A stretch of DNA of 64,000 bases from Chromatiales bacterium (GCA_027032075.1 JALVOC010000089.1:372001-436000), one strand, 5' to 3'; counted from the first letter of the stretch, positions 35,039 to 44,442 are shown. Notes: generated by a model not told the origin, from the letters alone. Numbers and translations: made by a program.

Positions 35039-35910
35039 AAAAGTTTTTGTATATCGCCTTTATGATTCTGCTGCTGGCAGGATGCAGCCGCATTCAGTTT
35101 GCATATAATCAACTCGATTGGCTGATCCCTTATTACATCGAAAGCTACGTTGAGCTTACCGACAGCCAGGACACCTATCTCGAACAGCAGGTTACGGAGC
35201 TGCTGAACTGGCACTGCAGTTCGCATCTTGGCCAGTATGCGGAACTCCTGCACCGGCTGAACAACGACTTTCAGTCCGGCAGCATGACGCAGGAAAAACT
35301 GCAGGCATATGTCGATCAGTTGGATCGCTACTGGCAGGAAATCATGCAACACGCCAGCCCGGCACTTGCCAGCTTGTTTCTGAGCGCCAGCGACGAACAG
35401 GTTGAAGAACTCGTCAACGGTTTTGCGGAGAAAAACAAGGAATGGCTGGAAGAATTCAACGCCAAAACCGAGGAGGAGTTGCGCGCGGAATATGAAGAAA
35501 ACATGGTGGACGAACTGGAAAGATGGTTTGGCCCGCTGCAGAGTGCGCAACAACAGGCGGTTAGCGACTGGAGCAGGCGATTCAAACCACTCGGCCTGCT
35601 GGGTTTAAGGATGCGTGAACGCTGGCAGGCAAGACTGCATCTCTTGCTGAGCCAGCGCGATGAGGTTGAGGCGTTTAACGCCGGCATCGTGGAGCTGTTT
35701 GCCAATCCGGATGCGTTGCGCTCCGAAGCGTATCTCGCCAGAGCGGACTACAATGAAAAAATCACCGTTGAGATGATCTATCAGGTGAGCAAACAACTGG
35801 ATCGGCAACAGCTGGAAAATCTTGCCAGTATGGCCGGATCCCTGGCCGACGATTTCACCCAGCTCTCCTGTGTCAGGCAAACACCACGCAAGCAGCTGAC
35901 TGCCAAATAA
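35035..35910 (+). CDS. DUF6279 family lipoprotein
   Basis: A 291-residue protein with a lipoprotein signal MKKFLYIAFMILLLAGCSRIQF (lipobox LAGC) and the DUF6279 pattern YNQLDWLIPYYIESYVELTDSQDTYLEQQ. The mature part is long and helical with many Gln, Glu, Ala and Leu (coiled-coil-like stretches around 100-240). Function unknown. It overlaps the upstream membrane protein by 4 bp, suggesting a two-component envelope unit. Confidence 0.85.
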   Translation: MKKFLYIAFMILLLAGCSRIQFAYNQLDWLIPYYIESYVELTDSQDTYLEQQVTELLNWHCSSHLGQYAELLHRLNNDFQSGSMTQEKLQAYVDQLDRYWQEIMQHASPALASLFLSASDEQVEELVNGFAEKNKEWLEEFNAKTEEELRAEYEENMVDELERWFGPLQSAQQQAVSDWSRRFKPLGLLGLRMRERWQARLHLLLSQRDEVEAFNAGIVELFANPDALRSEAYLARADYNEKITVEMIYQVSKQLDRQQLENLASMAGSLADDFTQLSCVRQTPRKQLTAK

Positions 35911-36067
35911 CACCTCATTCGACAGGTGATTTACATCATAAGAAAGGCAGCAAACCACTGCCGCCTTCAACAATAGAATATGTTAATAGAATACGTCTGG
36001 ATAAAATATATCAATATCGATATTATCAACCTGAATGAGTCAACAGTGATCATAAGGTGGGCAGGCG

Positions 36068-36688
36068 ATGCAATATCAGAAACTCGTTTTCGTATTCGTG
36101 GTGTTGGCGTTTTTTCTGACGGGTGAAGCACAGGCGGTGGGGGATCCCGCCACCGGTAAGGACAAGGCAGCGGCCTGTGCAGGCTGCCATGGTGCGGATG
36201 GTAACAGTATGGCGCCGACCTTCCCCAAACTGTCCGGTCAATATGCAGCCTATCTGGTCAAGCAGGTCGAGGATTTCCTGAAGAACAAACGAAAAGACGC
36301 CACCATGAGCGGTATGGCGGCAGCGGCAGGGGGACCACAGGATCTGGAGGATATCGCGGCTTTTTATGCCAGCCAGAAAATCATGCGGGGAACCGCCGCG
36401 GAGAGTTCTCTGGCAGCGGCGGGTAAAAAATTTTATATAAAAGGGAATCAGTCAAAAGGCATTTACGGCTGCATCAATTGCCATGGCAAAAATGGCAAGG
36501 GTCTGGCCAGAAACAATCCCTATTTTCCGGTGATCGGCGGCCAGCACAAGGAGTATCTGAAGAAAACACTGCATGATTTCAAATCGGGGGCACGCACCAA
36601 TGATCCGGCTGGCATGATGAGGAATATTGCCAAGCTGATGTCGGATAAAGAGATAAACATGGTAGCCGAGTATCTCTCCGGACGCTGA
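36068..36688 (+). CDS. Di-haem cytochrome c4
   Basis: A 206-residue secreted c-type cytochrome with signal peptide (about 1-23) and two haem sites: Cys37-x2-Cys40-His41 in CAGCHGADG and Cys135-x2-Cys138-His139 in CINCHGKNGKG. Methionine-rich loops (ATMSGMAAAAGG, DPAGMMRNIAKLM) may give axial ligands. Cytochrome c4 passes electrons to terminal oxidases or nitrate/thiosulfate metabolism. AAGGTGG precedes the ATG; an AATATCGATATT palindrome lies 45 bp upstream. Confidence 0.93.
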   Translation: MQYQKLVFVFVVLAFFLTGEAQAVGDPATGKDKAAACAGCHGADGNSMAPTFPKLSGQYAAYLVKQVEDFLKNKRKDATMSGMAAAAGGPQDLEDIAAFYASQKIMRGTAAESSLAAAGKKFYIKGNQSKGIYGCINCHGKNGKGLARNNPYFPVIGGQHKEYLKKTLHDFKSGARTNDPAGMMRNIAKLMSDKEINMVAEYLSGR

Positions 36689-36776
36689 CCATGCTTTTAG
36701 CACGTGGATTGTGCTGTTTCAGTGATATGAATAAAATACAAAAGGATAAGTTACCGTAATTAATCATTCTCAGCGC

Positions 36777-37445
36777 ATGTCTGCACCACAACGTACCCTG
36801 CTTCTGCTGACACTGTATGCCATTGCCATGGCGCAGGTGGAAGCCAGCCTGGTGGTGCATCTGCGCAGTCTCTATTACCCCGATGATCCTCTGGCGTTGT
36901 TCCCGCTCTCGCTGATGTCACACCGGGATCTTTTTATTGAATTGACCCGTGAACTGGCAACGCTGCTGATGATACTGGCTGTCTCCATGCTTGCCACCAG
37001 AGGCTTTACGCGCGGTTTTGCCGCCTTTGTGTATATCTTCGGCCTGTGGGACGTTTTTTACTATCTCTGGCTTAAACTCATGATTGGCTGGCCGGTGAGC
37101 TGGCTTGAATGGGACGTGCTGTTCCTCATTCCCTGGCCCTGGTTCGCACCCTGGATTACACCCGTCTTCATCGCCTTGCTTTTCATTTTCTGGGGTGGCT
37201 GGATTTTGCTTGTGGCCGGCGAGGCGAGGTTCAGTCGCAACACGGTTATCGTGTTTGTGCTGGGCATGCTCCTGGACCTGGGCGCTTTTTTGTTGCCCGC
37301 GGTGCCGCTGCTGCCCGGAGGTGAAGAGGCTTTCCAAAACTTTCAGCCGCAGGATTTTTCCTGGAGCCTCTATCTCGCGGGATATCTGCTGATGGCCGCT
37401 GCTTTTTGGTCCGTGGCAAAAACGTACCGTCATTCCATCGGCTGA
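36777..37445 (+). CDS. Uncharacterised polytopic membrane protein
   Basis: A 222-residue protein with about six hydrophobic helices (near 58-76, 79-101, 120-150, 155-180, 197-215 plus an N-terminal one). A Trp/Pro-rich connection FGLWDVFYYLWLKLMIGWPVSWLEWDVLFLIPWPWFAPW stands out. No enzyme motif is recognised. It follows cytochrome c4 by 88 bp on the same strand, but the gap holds a weak hairpin, so linkage is uncertain. Confidence 0.75.
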   Translation: MSAPQRTLLLLTLYAIAMAQVEASLVVHLRSLYYPDDPLALFPLSLMSHRDLFIELTRELATLLMILAVSMLATRGFTRGFAAFVYIFGLWDVFYYLWLKLMIGWPVSWLEWDVLFLIPWPWFAPWITPVFIALLFIFWGGWILLVAGEARFSRNTVIVFVLGMLLDLGAFLLPAVPLLPGGEEAFQNFQPQDFSWSLYLAGYLLMAAAFWSVAKTYRHSIG

Positions 37446-37663
37446 ATGCGCATTCCGAATACCAGATCATTTTATTTTCCGGCCCTGATGCTCTGTTACC
37501 TGAGTGTACTGGTATTTGGCATGCCTGTTTAGACGCGATGTTTTTTGGATAAACAACGCAGCAATTGTCATATTCGTGAACAGGTACCGGGTTATACGGG
37601 AAAGTTTACGTTAGGCTTCCTTGCCATCTGCCTATCACATCAAAAACAGACCAGGGAAGTAGA

Positions 37664-38125
37664 ATGAAAATAAACACCTTGCTGAAATATGCCGCCTTGA
37701 TAGGAGTATCCTACGGTTTTCTTAGCGGCTGCTCCACGACGACGGAAACACCACCCGAAGCAAAAGTTGCCGAACCTGCCACCACACCGGTAAAAGAAGC
37801 CGCACCACAGGTGGAAGCAACGCCCGTTTCAGCCCCGGCGCCAACAGCCGCAATGAAAAAATACCAGGTGGAACGTGGTGACAGCCTGTGGGCGATCTCT
37901 GCCAAAGCGGAGATCTATGACAATCCCTATCAATGGCCGCTGATCTATAAGGCCAACAGTGACAAAATCAGGGATGCCGATTTAATCTATCCCGGTCAGC
38001 AGTTCGACATCGACAGCAATCCGACGGCCGCCGAGACGAATGCAGCGATTCGGCATGCGAGGACACGCGGTAGCTGGTCACTGGGAGTGGTCGAGGCATC
38101 TGACAGGAAATATCTTGGTAAATAG
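37664..38125 (+). CDS. LysM domain lipoprotein
   Basis: A 153-residue protein with lipobox LSGC after KYAALIGVSYGF. A Pro/Thr/Ala-rich linker (25-62) is followed by a LysM domain (about 65-115; YQVERGDSLWAISAKAEIYDNPYQWPLIYKAN, YPGQQFDID). LysM domains bind peptidoglycan. The C-terminus TRGSWSLGVVEASDRKYLGK resembles short peptidoglycan-binding domains next to LysM, but is not classifiable. It ends just before a strong bidirectional terminator. Confidence 0.9.
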   Translation: MKINTLLKYAALIGVSYGFLSGCSTTTETPPEAKVAEPATTPVKEAAPQVEATPVSAPAPTAAMKKYQVERGDSLWAISAKAEIYDNPYQWPLIYKANSDKIRDADLIYPGQQFDIDSNPTAAETNAAIRHARTRGSWSLGVVEASDRKYLGK

Positions 38126-38146
38126 TCCGTTTCGCACACAAGATAT

Positions 38147-38172
38147 AAAGAGACCCTGTCAGGGTCTCTTTT
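38147..38172. terminator. Bidirectional rho-independent terminator
   Basis: A perfect 12-bp inverted repeat (AAAGAGACCCTG / CAGGGTCTCTTT) with a single-base loop on paper (in practice a CTGTCAG apex). It is flanked by A- and T-rich ends on both strands, placed between the LysM gene (+) and the membrane gene at 38186 (-). Confidence 0.88.
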
Positions 38173-38185
38173 GGTAATATGCGAT

Positions 38186-38812
38186 TCAGTCTTTCTCAAA
38201 GAAATGTTTCAGCAGCAGGTGTGTCGGCCAGTACACCAGCAGGGGAAACAGCAACATGAGCAAAAACAGATAGAGGATGCCGGGCATCCATGTCTGTGGA
38301 ACCTCCATGATGCCGAATACCCAGTTGATGTTACGGGCCGGATCGGTAAAGAAATAACTCAATGGCAGTATGATCCAGCAGAGCAGGATCTGTGCCGCAA
38401 AGGCGCGGCGATCATAGCCCAGGCGCATGAGAAGATAGAGCAGCACGAGCGGCAGAAAAACATGAAACAGTGACAGGCCGCGCAGCAGAAGCGGTTTGTC
38501 GCTGGCAAACATGTAGGCGGTGGCATCCAGGCCGAGCACATCGTGACCTGCAACGAGATGGCTGAAAAAGTCAATATTCCAGAAAAGCTCGGGCAACAGC
38601 ACCCCTACCGCCATCATGCTTGCAAGAAAACGGTTTTCCAGCCATAGCGCAAGCAGTGTTACCAGTAAAGCAATATCCGAACCCCAGAGAAAATTGGCCG
38701 CACCCAGTTCCCTGCCGTATACCACCAGCAACAACATCACAAACATCGTATAGCTCAGTTTGAGCCAAAAAGGCAGCAGGGGTGGCGAACTTGTTTTTCG
38801 TCTGAATATCAC
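38186..38812 (-). CDS. Uncharacterised polytopic membrane protein
   Basis: A 208-residue protein with about five to six hydrophobic helices. The start MIFRRKTSSPPLLPFWLKLSYTMFVMLLLVVYGREL and the motif FFSHLVAGHDVLGLDATAYMF are distinctive. A later LCWIILPLSYFFTDPARNINWVFG segment is also conserved-looking. I do not recognise a characterised family. It is convergent with the LysM gene across a shared terminator and divergent from the DUF3175 gene. Confidence 0.75.
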   Translation of the reverse strand: MIFRRKTSSPPLLPFWLKLSYTMFVMLLLVVYGRELGAANFLWGSDIALLVTLLALWLENRFLASMMAVGVLLPELFWNIDFFSHLVAGHDVLGLDATAYMFASDKPLLLRGLSLFHVFLPLVLLYLLMRLGYDRRAFAAQILLCWIILPLSYFFTDPARNINWVFGIMEVPQTWMPGILYLFLLMLLFPLLVYWPTHLLLKHFFEKD

Positions 38813-38936
38813 CAGATAATTGTTAACATGGCGGCATCACCGAAACAAGCCGTGGATCCGGCTGACAGGCAGACGGGGAAGGAAAACAGCCTGCCTTGTC
38901 ATGCAGAATGAGCGCAACCGCCAGCGGGGGACGGAG

Positions 38937-39260
38937 ATGAGGCAGGACACGAAAAACGTATCGCCAAAAAACTGGTCGGCAAAAGTGACCCGCGAAAGTG
39001 ATGCCCTCGATCTGGAGGAAGGGGTATTCACCTGGCGGGATCCCAAAAGGATCGCCGAATCGCTCAAACGCTCCGCCGAAGCCAGCAAACGCCGCAAGGC
39101 GCCACCGTTTCGTTCCGCCATGTCGATGCTGGTGTTTTATATCAACCGTGCAGGCAAAAACCTGCACGAGGAGCAGAGGCGCATTCTGGAGCAGGCAAAG
39201 GACGAACTGCGCAAACTGTACGGCAGGCAGACGGCAAAAAGCAAAAGGCAGCGGCGATGA
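38937..39260 (+). CDS. DUF3175 domain protein
   Basis: The 107-residue product holds the DUF3175 core SAKVTRESDALDLEEGVFTWRDPKRIAESLKRSAEASKRR followed by PPFRSAMSMLVFYINRAGKNL and a basic tail. Such small basic proteins occur widely in proteobacteria, with no established role. ATG 38937 has GGGGA/GGAG upstream; longer frames to 38820 are possible but look less like a start. The stop overlaps the HAD gene by 4 bp. Confidence 0.8.
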   Translation: MRQDTKNVSPKNWSAKVTRESDALDLEEGVFTWRDPKRIAESLKRSAEASKRRKAPPFRSAMSMLVFYINRAGKNLHEEQRRILEQAKDELRKLYGRQTAKSKRQRR

Positions 39261-39871
39261 AGCGCAGCGGTATCAAAGCCATCCTTTTTGATTTTGGCGG
39301 GGTGATTGCGGAAGAGGGTTTTCGTAACGGCCTTGCCGCACTGGCCGAGGAGCAGGGCCTGGACAGCCGGCGCATGCCCGAGGAGGGCATGCGGGCCGTG
39401 TATGACTCGGGTTTTGTGAGGGGGCAGGGCACGGCGGCTGATTTTTGGGCACTGCTGCGTGAGCGGACAGGTCTGGTTGGCAAGGATGATGATTTGAGTG
39501 CCAGGATCCTGCAGGGATTCGTGATCCGCCCGTGGATGCTGGAGCTTGTGCGGCAACTGCGGCAGCGGGGGTACATCACCGGTATTCTCAGTGATCAGAC
39601 TCACTGGCTGGATACGCTGGCTGAGCGCTATCGTTTCAGTGAGTTTTTTCACTACATCTACAACAGTTATCACCTCGGCAAGGGCAAACGGGACCCTTCC
39701 TTGTTTACCGACGTGGCGGCCGATTTGGGATTACCAGCGGGTGCGATCCTGTTCGTCGATGACGATGCCGGGAATGTCAAGCGGGCGCGGGATGCCGGCC
39801 TGCAGGCAATTCAGTTCACCGGCCGGGAAAGTTTCATTCAGGCACTGGATGAGTTGCTGAAACCTAAATAA
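39257..39871 (+). CDS. HAD-superfamily hydrolase
   Basis: A 204-residue haloacid dehalogenase-like protein with motif I FDFGGVI (Asp12; the usual second Asp is Gly14), a helical cap (about 20-85), motif II around GILSDQT, motif III lysine in GKGKRDPSLF, and motif IV FVDDDAGNVKRARDAG. The loss of the second motif I aspartate is common in YihX-like members but may reduce phosphatase chemistry. Its start overlaps DUF3175 (ATGA), so the two are probably made together. Confidence 0.87.
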   Translation: MKRSGIKAILFDFGGVIAEEGFRNGLAALAEEQGLDSRRMPEEGMRAVYDSGFVRGQGTAADFWALLRERTGLVGKDDDLSARILQGFVIRPWMLELVRQLRQRGYITGILSDQTHWLDTLAERYRFSEFFHYIYNSYHLGKGKRDPSLFTDVAADLGLPAGAILFVDDDAGNVKRARDAGLQAIQFTGRESFIQALDELLKPK

Positions 39872-39948
39872 GCGATCCGACTGCCAGTAGACGTGGGAAA
39901 CTTGACTCTGGTAATAATACCAAATGATCCGGAATTCGGAACGCCTGT

Positions 39949-40410
39949 TTAGTCCCCCTGGTGCAGTAAGTTTCCGTTGACGTCGAGGATCTGCACCGTC
40001 ACCGGAATGCCCTGGCGCAGACTGGCGGTCACCACACAGAAATCCTCGAAAAGATCCAGACAGCGGGTGAGCCGCCTGGATGCCTGAATTTCTTCGTTGA
40101 TGGTGATGCGAACCTCCAGCCCGCCGACACGCAGGCGGCCCTTGTCGTTACGCACGATCGTGCCGCTGACCTCGGTATGTAAACCTGCTGCCGGAACATC
40201 GGACTTGTGCGCACAGAACAACAGGCTGGCGCTTAAACAATTGGCGGCAGCCGCAGCGAGCAGGCGGGAGGCGTTCGGTCCCTGTTCATGCCCCAGTGGC
40301 TGTGGTTCATCCAGCAAGAGATCATCGACATCATCCCAGTCGAATTTCACCTTGAAGCTGTAATCCTCCAGGTGTTCCAGATGGATGGTAAAACGGTTGC
40401 TGTCACTCAT
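39949..40410 (-). CDS. OsmC family protein (organic hydroperoxide defence)
   Basis: A 153-residue protein with the OsmC/Ohr cysteine pair Cys58 (AANCLSASLLFCAH) and Cys125 (LFEDFCVVTASL) spaced as in the family. It probably reduces organic hydroperoxides with thiol donors, or acts as a redox-type protein of the same fold. AGGAAG precedes the ATG. It lies beside an unknown gene on the same strand. Confidence 0.88.
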   Translation of the reverse strand: MSDSNRFTIHLEHLEDYSFKVKFDWDDVDDLLLDEPQPLGHEQGPNASRLLAAAAANCLSASLLFCAHKSDVPAAGLHTEVSGTIVRNDKGRLRVGGLEVRITINEEIQASRRLTRCLDLFEDFCVVTASLRQGIPVTVQILDVNGNLLHQGD

Positions 40411-40461
40411 GATATCTTCCTGCTGATTGATTGAGAGAATACGGTTTTGTCGTGCAGCAGG

Positions 40462-40905
40462 CTACAAGAGCCTGATCTGCATGGGGCCGATTTCTTTGTA
40501 AATAAGGCTCCAGGGCGGTTTGCTCGAGAAGGTGATGATTCTGGTGCCTTGTTTGTACATAAAATGATACGTCAGAAAAAGATGTCCCCCGCCGGTGTTT
40601 TGCAGCAGCTGCCTGAGTTTCTCCAGGCCGGGCTTGTCCTGTTCACTCATGGGCGAGTATTGAAACTCCCCGATGCGCACGGCATCATGGTTGATGGTTA
40701 ACAGCGGTGATTGGCGGTGTTTACCCAGTACCTTGCGGTAAAGCTTCCTGTTAAGCTCCTCCGGCAGAATCAACCCGATCTGTCCCTCACCGAACAGCCA
40801 GCTGATCTCCCTCTCTTCGCCGACGACGCTCTCATGTTCACCAAAGGCCTGGCACCAGCCTTTGAAGTAAGCGCTATAGCGTTTTATCGTGTATTCAACC
40901 GACAT
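40462..40905 (-). CDS. Protein of unknown function
   Basis: A 147-residue soluble protein: MSVEYTIKRYSAYFKGWCQAFGEHES, then GLILPEELNRKLYRKVLGKHRQS, a beta-rich middle and PPWSLIYKEIGPMQIRLL at the C-terminus. No signal, membrane segment or recognised motif. It lies 51 bp upstream of OsmC on the same strand. Function and family unknown to me. Confidence 0.65.
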   Translation of the reverse strand: MSVEYTIKRYSAYFKGWCQAFGEHESVVGEEREISWLFGEGQIGLILPEELNRKLYRKVLGKHRQSPLLTINHDAVRIGEFQYSPMSEQDKPGLEKLRQLLQNTGGGHLFLTYHFMYKQGTRIITFSSKPPWSLIYKEIGPMQIRLL

Positions 40906-40975
40906 CTGCTAAGCATAGCCGACCCCACACAGCGCGTGAACAGCACAAACGGGTGTGCGCAACAGCCGCTCAGGA

Positions 40976-40981
40976 TATAAT
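40976..40981 (+). promoter_or_regulatory. Candidate -10 hexamer for the phosphatase gene
   Basis: A perfect TATAAT sits 44 bases before the ATG of the phosphatase gene. No -35 of TTGACA type is visible at the usual spacing, so activity may depend on an activator or it may be chance. Confidence 0.35.
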
Positions 40982-41025
40982 ACGGCGCTGCTATCACCCG
41001 TTTATTCAATTACGATCAAGACGTT

Positions 41026-41517
41026 ATGACTCAAATAAAAATTCTGTTTGTCTGCATGGGCAATATCTGCCGGTCACCCACGGCGGAAGGTGTGTTCCGT
41101 CATCTGGTACGGGAGGCGGGGCTGGATAAACATATCCTCACCGACTCGGCCGGCACCCATGCCTATCATATCGGTGAGCCACCGGACGGGCGGGCGCAGG
41201 CCACGGCCAGCCGCCGCGGTATCGATTTATCCGATCTGCGGGCACGCAAGGTGGAACCCCGGGATTTTGAGCTGTTTGATTATGTGCTGGCGATGGACAG
41301 TGACAATCACGACATGTTGTCGCAGCTTTGCCCGGCCGAAAGGAGGGATCGGCTTTTTATGTTCATGGACTTTGCTGCGGGACTGGATATCACCGACGTA
41401 CCGGATCCGTATTATGGCGGACCGCAAGGTTTCGAAAGGGTGTTTGATATGACCGAGGAAGCAGCAAAAGGTTTGCTGGAGGATATCCGCAAACGTCACT
41501 TGCCGCACCTCGCTTAA
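41026..41517 (+). CDS. Low-molecular-weight protein tyrosine phosphatase
   Basis: The 163-residue protein has the P-loop VCMGNICRSPTAEG with nucleophile Cys10 and Arg16 (C-x5-R), and general acid Asp127 in VPDPYYGG. It closely fits LMW-PTP family proteins that dephosphorylate phosphotyrosine, including polysaccharide export kinases. No cognate kinase is nearby. It is convergent with rne. Confidence 0.92.
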   Translation: MTQIKILFVCMGNICRSPTAEGVFRHLVREAGLDKHILTDSAGTHAYHIGEPPDGRAQATASRRGIDLSDLRARKVEPRDFELFDYVLAMDSDNHDMLSQLCPAERRDRLFMFMDFAAGLDITDVPDPYYGGPQGFERVFDMTEEAAKGLLEDIRKRHLPHLA

Positions 41518-41526
41518 CGGCAACAA

Positions 41527-41555
41527 AAAGGGGGATGCCAAAGCCTCCCCCCTTA
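41527..41555 (-). terminator. Rho-independent terminator of rne, between convergent genes
   Basis: On the minus strand, directly after the rne stop, AAGGGGGGA / TCCCCCTT stem, loop about 11 bases, followed by UUUUUG. It also lies past the plus-strand phosphatase stop (41517). Confidence 0.85.
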
Positions 41556-41558
41556 ATC

Positions 41559-44057
41559 TTACACGCTGTGCTTGTCCTGACTGGTATTTTCCTGCGTGTC
41601 AGAAGTGGCATGTACTTTTGGCTTATCCGTGCCGGCAGCGTTGGATTGTTGCGTCGCCTTGTTGTCACGCGTGTCTTTCTGAACATATTCAGGCTTGGTA
41701 AACACCTGTTGCATTTTCGGCTCACTTGACATGGCCGGTTTGGTCTGCGGCTTTTCCGCGACCGCTTTGGTCACGGCGGCTGCGGTTGGTTTGATGTTAT
41801 CGGCCGGCTCTGCAGCCGTTGCTGCCGGCTGTTTCACCTCGTTTGTCGTAACCAGTTTCGGTTTCGGGGCAGTCGAGGGTTTAGCGGCCACTTCAGCCGG
41901 TTTGTCTTTCGGTGCATTCTGTGTATCCGGTGCAGCAGAAGGAGCCGGGCGGGGTGATTTTTCTGCCACAACGTCTTGAGGCGCAGCGGTTTCCGCCTGC
42001 TGATTTTTATTCTGCGGCTGGGAAACATTCGGTGTTTCTGCATTAGCGGCTTTGCTGCGGCGGCGGCGTCCCCCGCGGCGTCCGCGGCGACTGCCGGAGC
42101 TGCTTTTCTGGCCGCTTTGCGCCGAGCCGTTTTCGCCGCCGGTTGCGGTGGTGGCTTCAGCCTTGTTTGCCGGTTTACTCTGAGCCGCCGGTTTTGCCAC
42201 AGCTTTCTCTTCCCGTTTTGCCTGTGTTTTACGGCCTTTCCCCTGCGTACTCTCACCGCCGCGGCGTTGGCCGCTGCTGCGCCGGCTGCCGTTTTTTCCA
42301 CGGGTCTGGCTCTTATAGCCACTCCGCCGGGATTTGGTGGAGGTTTTTTTACGCGTGGTTTTTTGCGGCTCTCCGGTACCGAAGAGGGCGCGCCATAATC
42401 TGACGAACAGGCCGGGCTTCTCAGGTGCAACCATGGCCGGGCGGGGGGTTTGCGGTGCAACCGATTTGACCGCAGGTTCTTCCGCCGGTGGACGGGCAAT
42501 GCTGGCAGCGGTGATTTTTTCAAGCAGTTCGTCCGGCTTGTGGGTCGCCAGTTGATAGCTGTGCTGTTTGGCTTCCTCCGCGCCTTCCCCTTCCCGAATA
42601 CGTTCAACGTCGTAGTGTGGGGTTTCCAGTGCGGTGTTTGGAACCAGCAAGATGTTGAGGTGCTGACGTTTTTCGATCTCCGAGAGAATGTCACGCTTTT
42701 CATTCAGCAGGAAGGTGGCGACGTCAATGGGCACCTGGGCAACGACGCGCTGTGTTTTTTCCTTCATCGCTTCTTCTTCGATGACCCGCAAAATCGAAAG
42801 CGCGATGGACTCGACACCACGGATGGTGCCCTGACCACTGCAACGCGGGCAAACGAGCTGGCTGGATTCACCGAGCGAGGGGCGCAGACGCTGGCGTGAC
42901 ATCTCCAGTAAACCGAAACGCGAGATGCGGCCAATCTGCACCCTGGCGCGATCCTTTTTCAACGCTTCACGCAGGCGGTTTTCCACTTCCCGCTGATTGC
43001 GGGCCGGCGTCATGTCAATGAAGTCGATGACGATCAAGCCACCAAGATCACGCAGGCGCAGCTGACGGGCGATTTCGTCCGCCGCTTCGAGGTTGGTGTT
43101 GAGGGCTGTTTCCTCGATGTCACCGCCCTTGGTGGCGCGGGCAGAGTTGATATCGATGGAAACCAGGGCTTCAGTGTGGTCGATTACCAGTGAGCCACCG
43201 GATGGGAGGCGTACTTCGCGCTGAAAGGCGGATTCAATCTGCGATTCAATCTGGTAACGGGTGAACAGGGGCACCGCATCCTGGTACAGCTTGATCTTGT
43301 TGAGGTTGTGAGGCATGACCTGGGCCATGAATTCCCTCGCCTGTTCATACACTTCAGGCTCATCGATGATCACTTCGCTGATATCGTTGCGGAAGTAATC
43401 ACGAATGGTGCGGGTGATCAGGCTGCTCTCCTGATAGATCAGGTAGGGTGCCGGACGTTGCTTGGCGGCCTCGTCAATGGATTTCCAGAGGTTCAGCAGA
43501 TAATTGAGATCCCATTGCAGCTCTTCCACACTTTTGCCGACCCCGGCAGTGCGGATGATCAGCCCCATGTCCTCGGGGATGTCGAGCTGACTGAGGACAT
43601 CACGGGCTTCATTACGCTCTTCGCCTTCAATCCGCCGGGAGACACCGCCTGCGCGGGGATTGTTCGGCATCAAGACCGAATAACGGCCAGCCAGGCTGAT
43701 GAAGGTGGTGAGGGCGGCCCCTTTATTGCCACGCTCGTCCTTGGCGACCTGGATTACCAGTTCCTGGCCTTCTTTCAGCACATCCTTGATATTGACGCGG
43801 CCGGAGACTTCCACCTCCGGGTTGAAGTAATTGCGGGAAATTTCCTTTAAGGGCAGAAAACCATGACGCTCGGCGCCGTAATCCACAAAAGCGGCTTCCA
43901 GGCTTGGCTCGATGCGGGTGATCTTGCCTTTGTATATATTGGATTTTTTGGTTTCCCGGTGGGTGGTTTCGATATCGAGGTCGTAGAGACGTTGACCATC
44001 AACGAGAGCAACACGCAATTCTTCCGCTTGCGTTGCGTTAAACAACATTCTTTTCAT
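41559..44057 (-). CDS. rne: Ribonuclease E
   Basis: Central endoribonuclease of mRNA turnover and rRNA/tRNA processing. The 832-residue protein has the S1 domain (about 35-120), 5' sensor, DNase I-like core with [30 protein letters not shown] and [10 protein letters not shown], and zinc-link Cys403 and Cys406 in CPRCSGQG. An amphipathic [12 protein letters not shown] (549-560) matches the position of the E. coli membrane anchor. The rest is a low-complexity Arg- and Pro/Ala-rich scaffold ([28 protein letters not shown]), shorter than in E. coli (1061). AAGG precedes the ATG. Confidence 0.97.
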   Translation of the reverse strand: MKRMLFNATQAEELRVALVDGQRLYDLDIETTHRETKKSNIYKGKITRIEPSLEAAFVDYGAERHGFLPLKEISRNYFNPEVEVSGRVNIKDVLKEGQELVIQVAKDERGNKGAALTTFISLAGRYSVLMPNNPRAGGVSRRIEGEERNEARDVLSQLDIPEDMGLIIRTAGVGKSVEELQWDLNYLLNLWKSIDEAAKQRPAPYLIYQESSLITRTIRDYFRNDISEVIIDEPEVYEQAREFMAQVMPHNLNKIKLYQDAVPLFTRYQIESQIESAFQREVRLPSGGSLVIDHTEALVSIDINSARATKGGDIEETALNTNLEAADEIARQLRLRDLGGLIVIDFIDMTPARNQREVENRLREALKKDRARVQIGRISRFGLLEMSRQRLRPSLGESSQLVCPRCSGQGTIRGVESIALSILRVIEEEAMKEKTQRVVAQVPIDVATFLLNEKRDILSEIEKRQHLNILLVPNTALETPHYDVERIREGEGAEEAKQHSYQLATHKPDELLEKITAASIARPPAEEPAVKSVAPQTPRPAMVAPEKPGLFVRLWRALFGTGEPQKTTRKKTSTKSRRSGYKSQTRGKNGSRRSSGQRRGGESTQGKGRKTQAKREEKAVAKPAAQSKPANKAEATTATGGENGSAQSGQKSSSGSRRGRRGGRRRRSKAANAETPNVSQPQNKNQQAETAAPQDVVAEKSPRPAPSAAPDTQNAPKDKPAEVAAKPSTAPKPKLVTTNEVKQPAATAAEPADNIKPTAAAVTKAVAEKPQTKPAMSSEPKMQQVFTKPEYVQKDTRDNKATQQSNAAGTDKPKVHATSDTQENTSQDKHSV

Positions 44058-44400
44058 GTAAAAACCTTAAGGCTATGGCGCTCAACCACGATCATAAATT
44101 GACCGGTGGGATCAGCCAGACCGATTTCTTTCAACGTGACCTTGCTGTCTTTGTGACAGTGGCGCAAGCTTTCTGCGCCCGATGACGTACTTTTGGGTCT
44201 GCCCACCATGTCCGAACAATTCAGGCATGGGAGCGCATGTGTTCATCAACGCCGCCCGAAAAACGTTTCTATTCTGGTCAGAAGAGACGGGCGGCCAGTT
44301 CGGGGCGTTTACTTATAAGCCAACGCCGCTTCGCACCGATTGCACAATTCTGGTGCGGATACCGGGATAATCCGGAATAGGCTCACTATATCAATGATCT
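44058..44400 (-). promoter_or_regulatory. Long structured 5' leader of rne
   Basis: The 385-bp gap between divergent rne and rluC has no gene. Read on the minus strand it holds three hairpins before the rne start: 44332-44357 (CGCACC/GGTGCG with ATTG/CAAT inner pairs), 44251-44295 (8-bp outer stem GCCGCCCG/CGGGCGGC) and 44161-44179 (GGCGCA/TGCGCC). In E. coli the 361-nt rne leader carries hp1-hp3 and is a target of RNase E feedback. The parallel suggests the same autoregulation; sequence conservation was not tested. The rne promoter itself was not located. Confidence 0.55.
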
Positions 44401-44430
44401 GCAAGCGCATCAATCACCGAATCAACATGT

Positions 44431-44436
44431 TAAAAT
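44431..44436 (+). promoter_or_regulatory. Candidate -10 hexamer directly before rluC
   Basis: TAAAAT ends 6 bases before the rluC ATG, so a transcript starting 7 bases downstream would begin at the ATG itself. No Shine-Dalgarno is present. The -35 is poor. See the leaderless finding. Confidence 0.35.
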
Positions 44437-44442
44437 GCCCGC

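Noticed and set aside
36699-36719. AGCAC/GTGCT hairpin after cytochrome c4
   Set aside because: 5-bp stem and a short T-run; could be chance.
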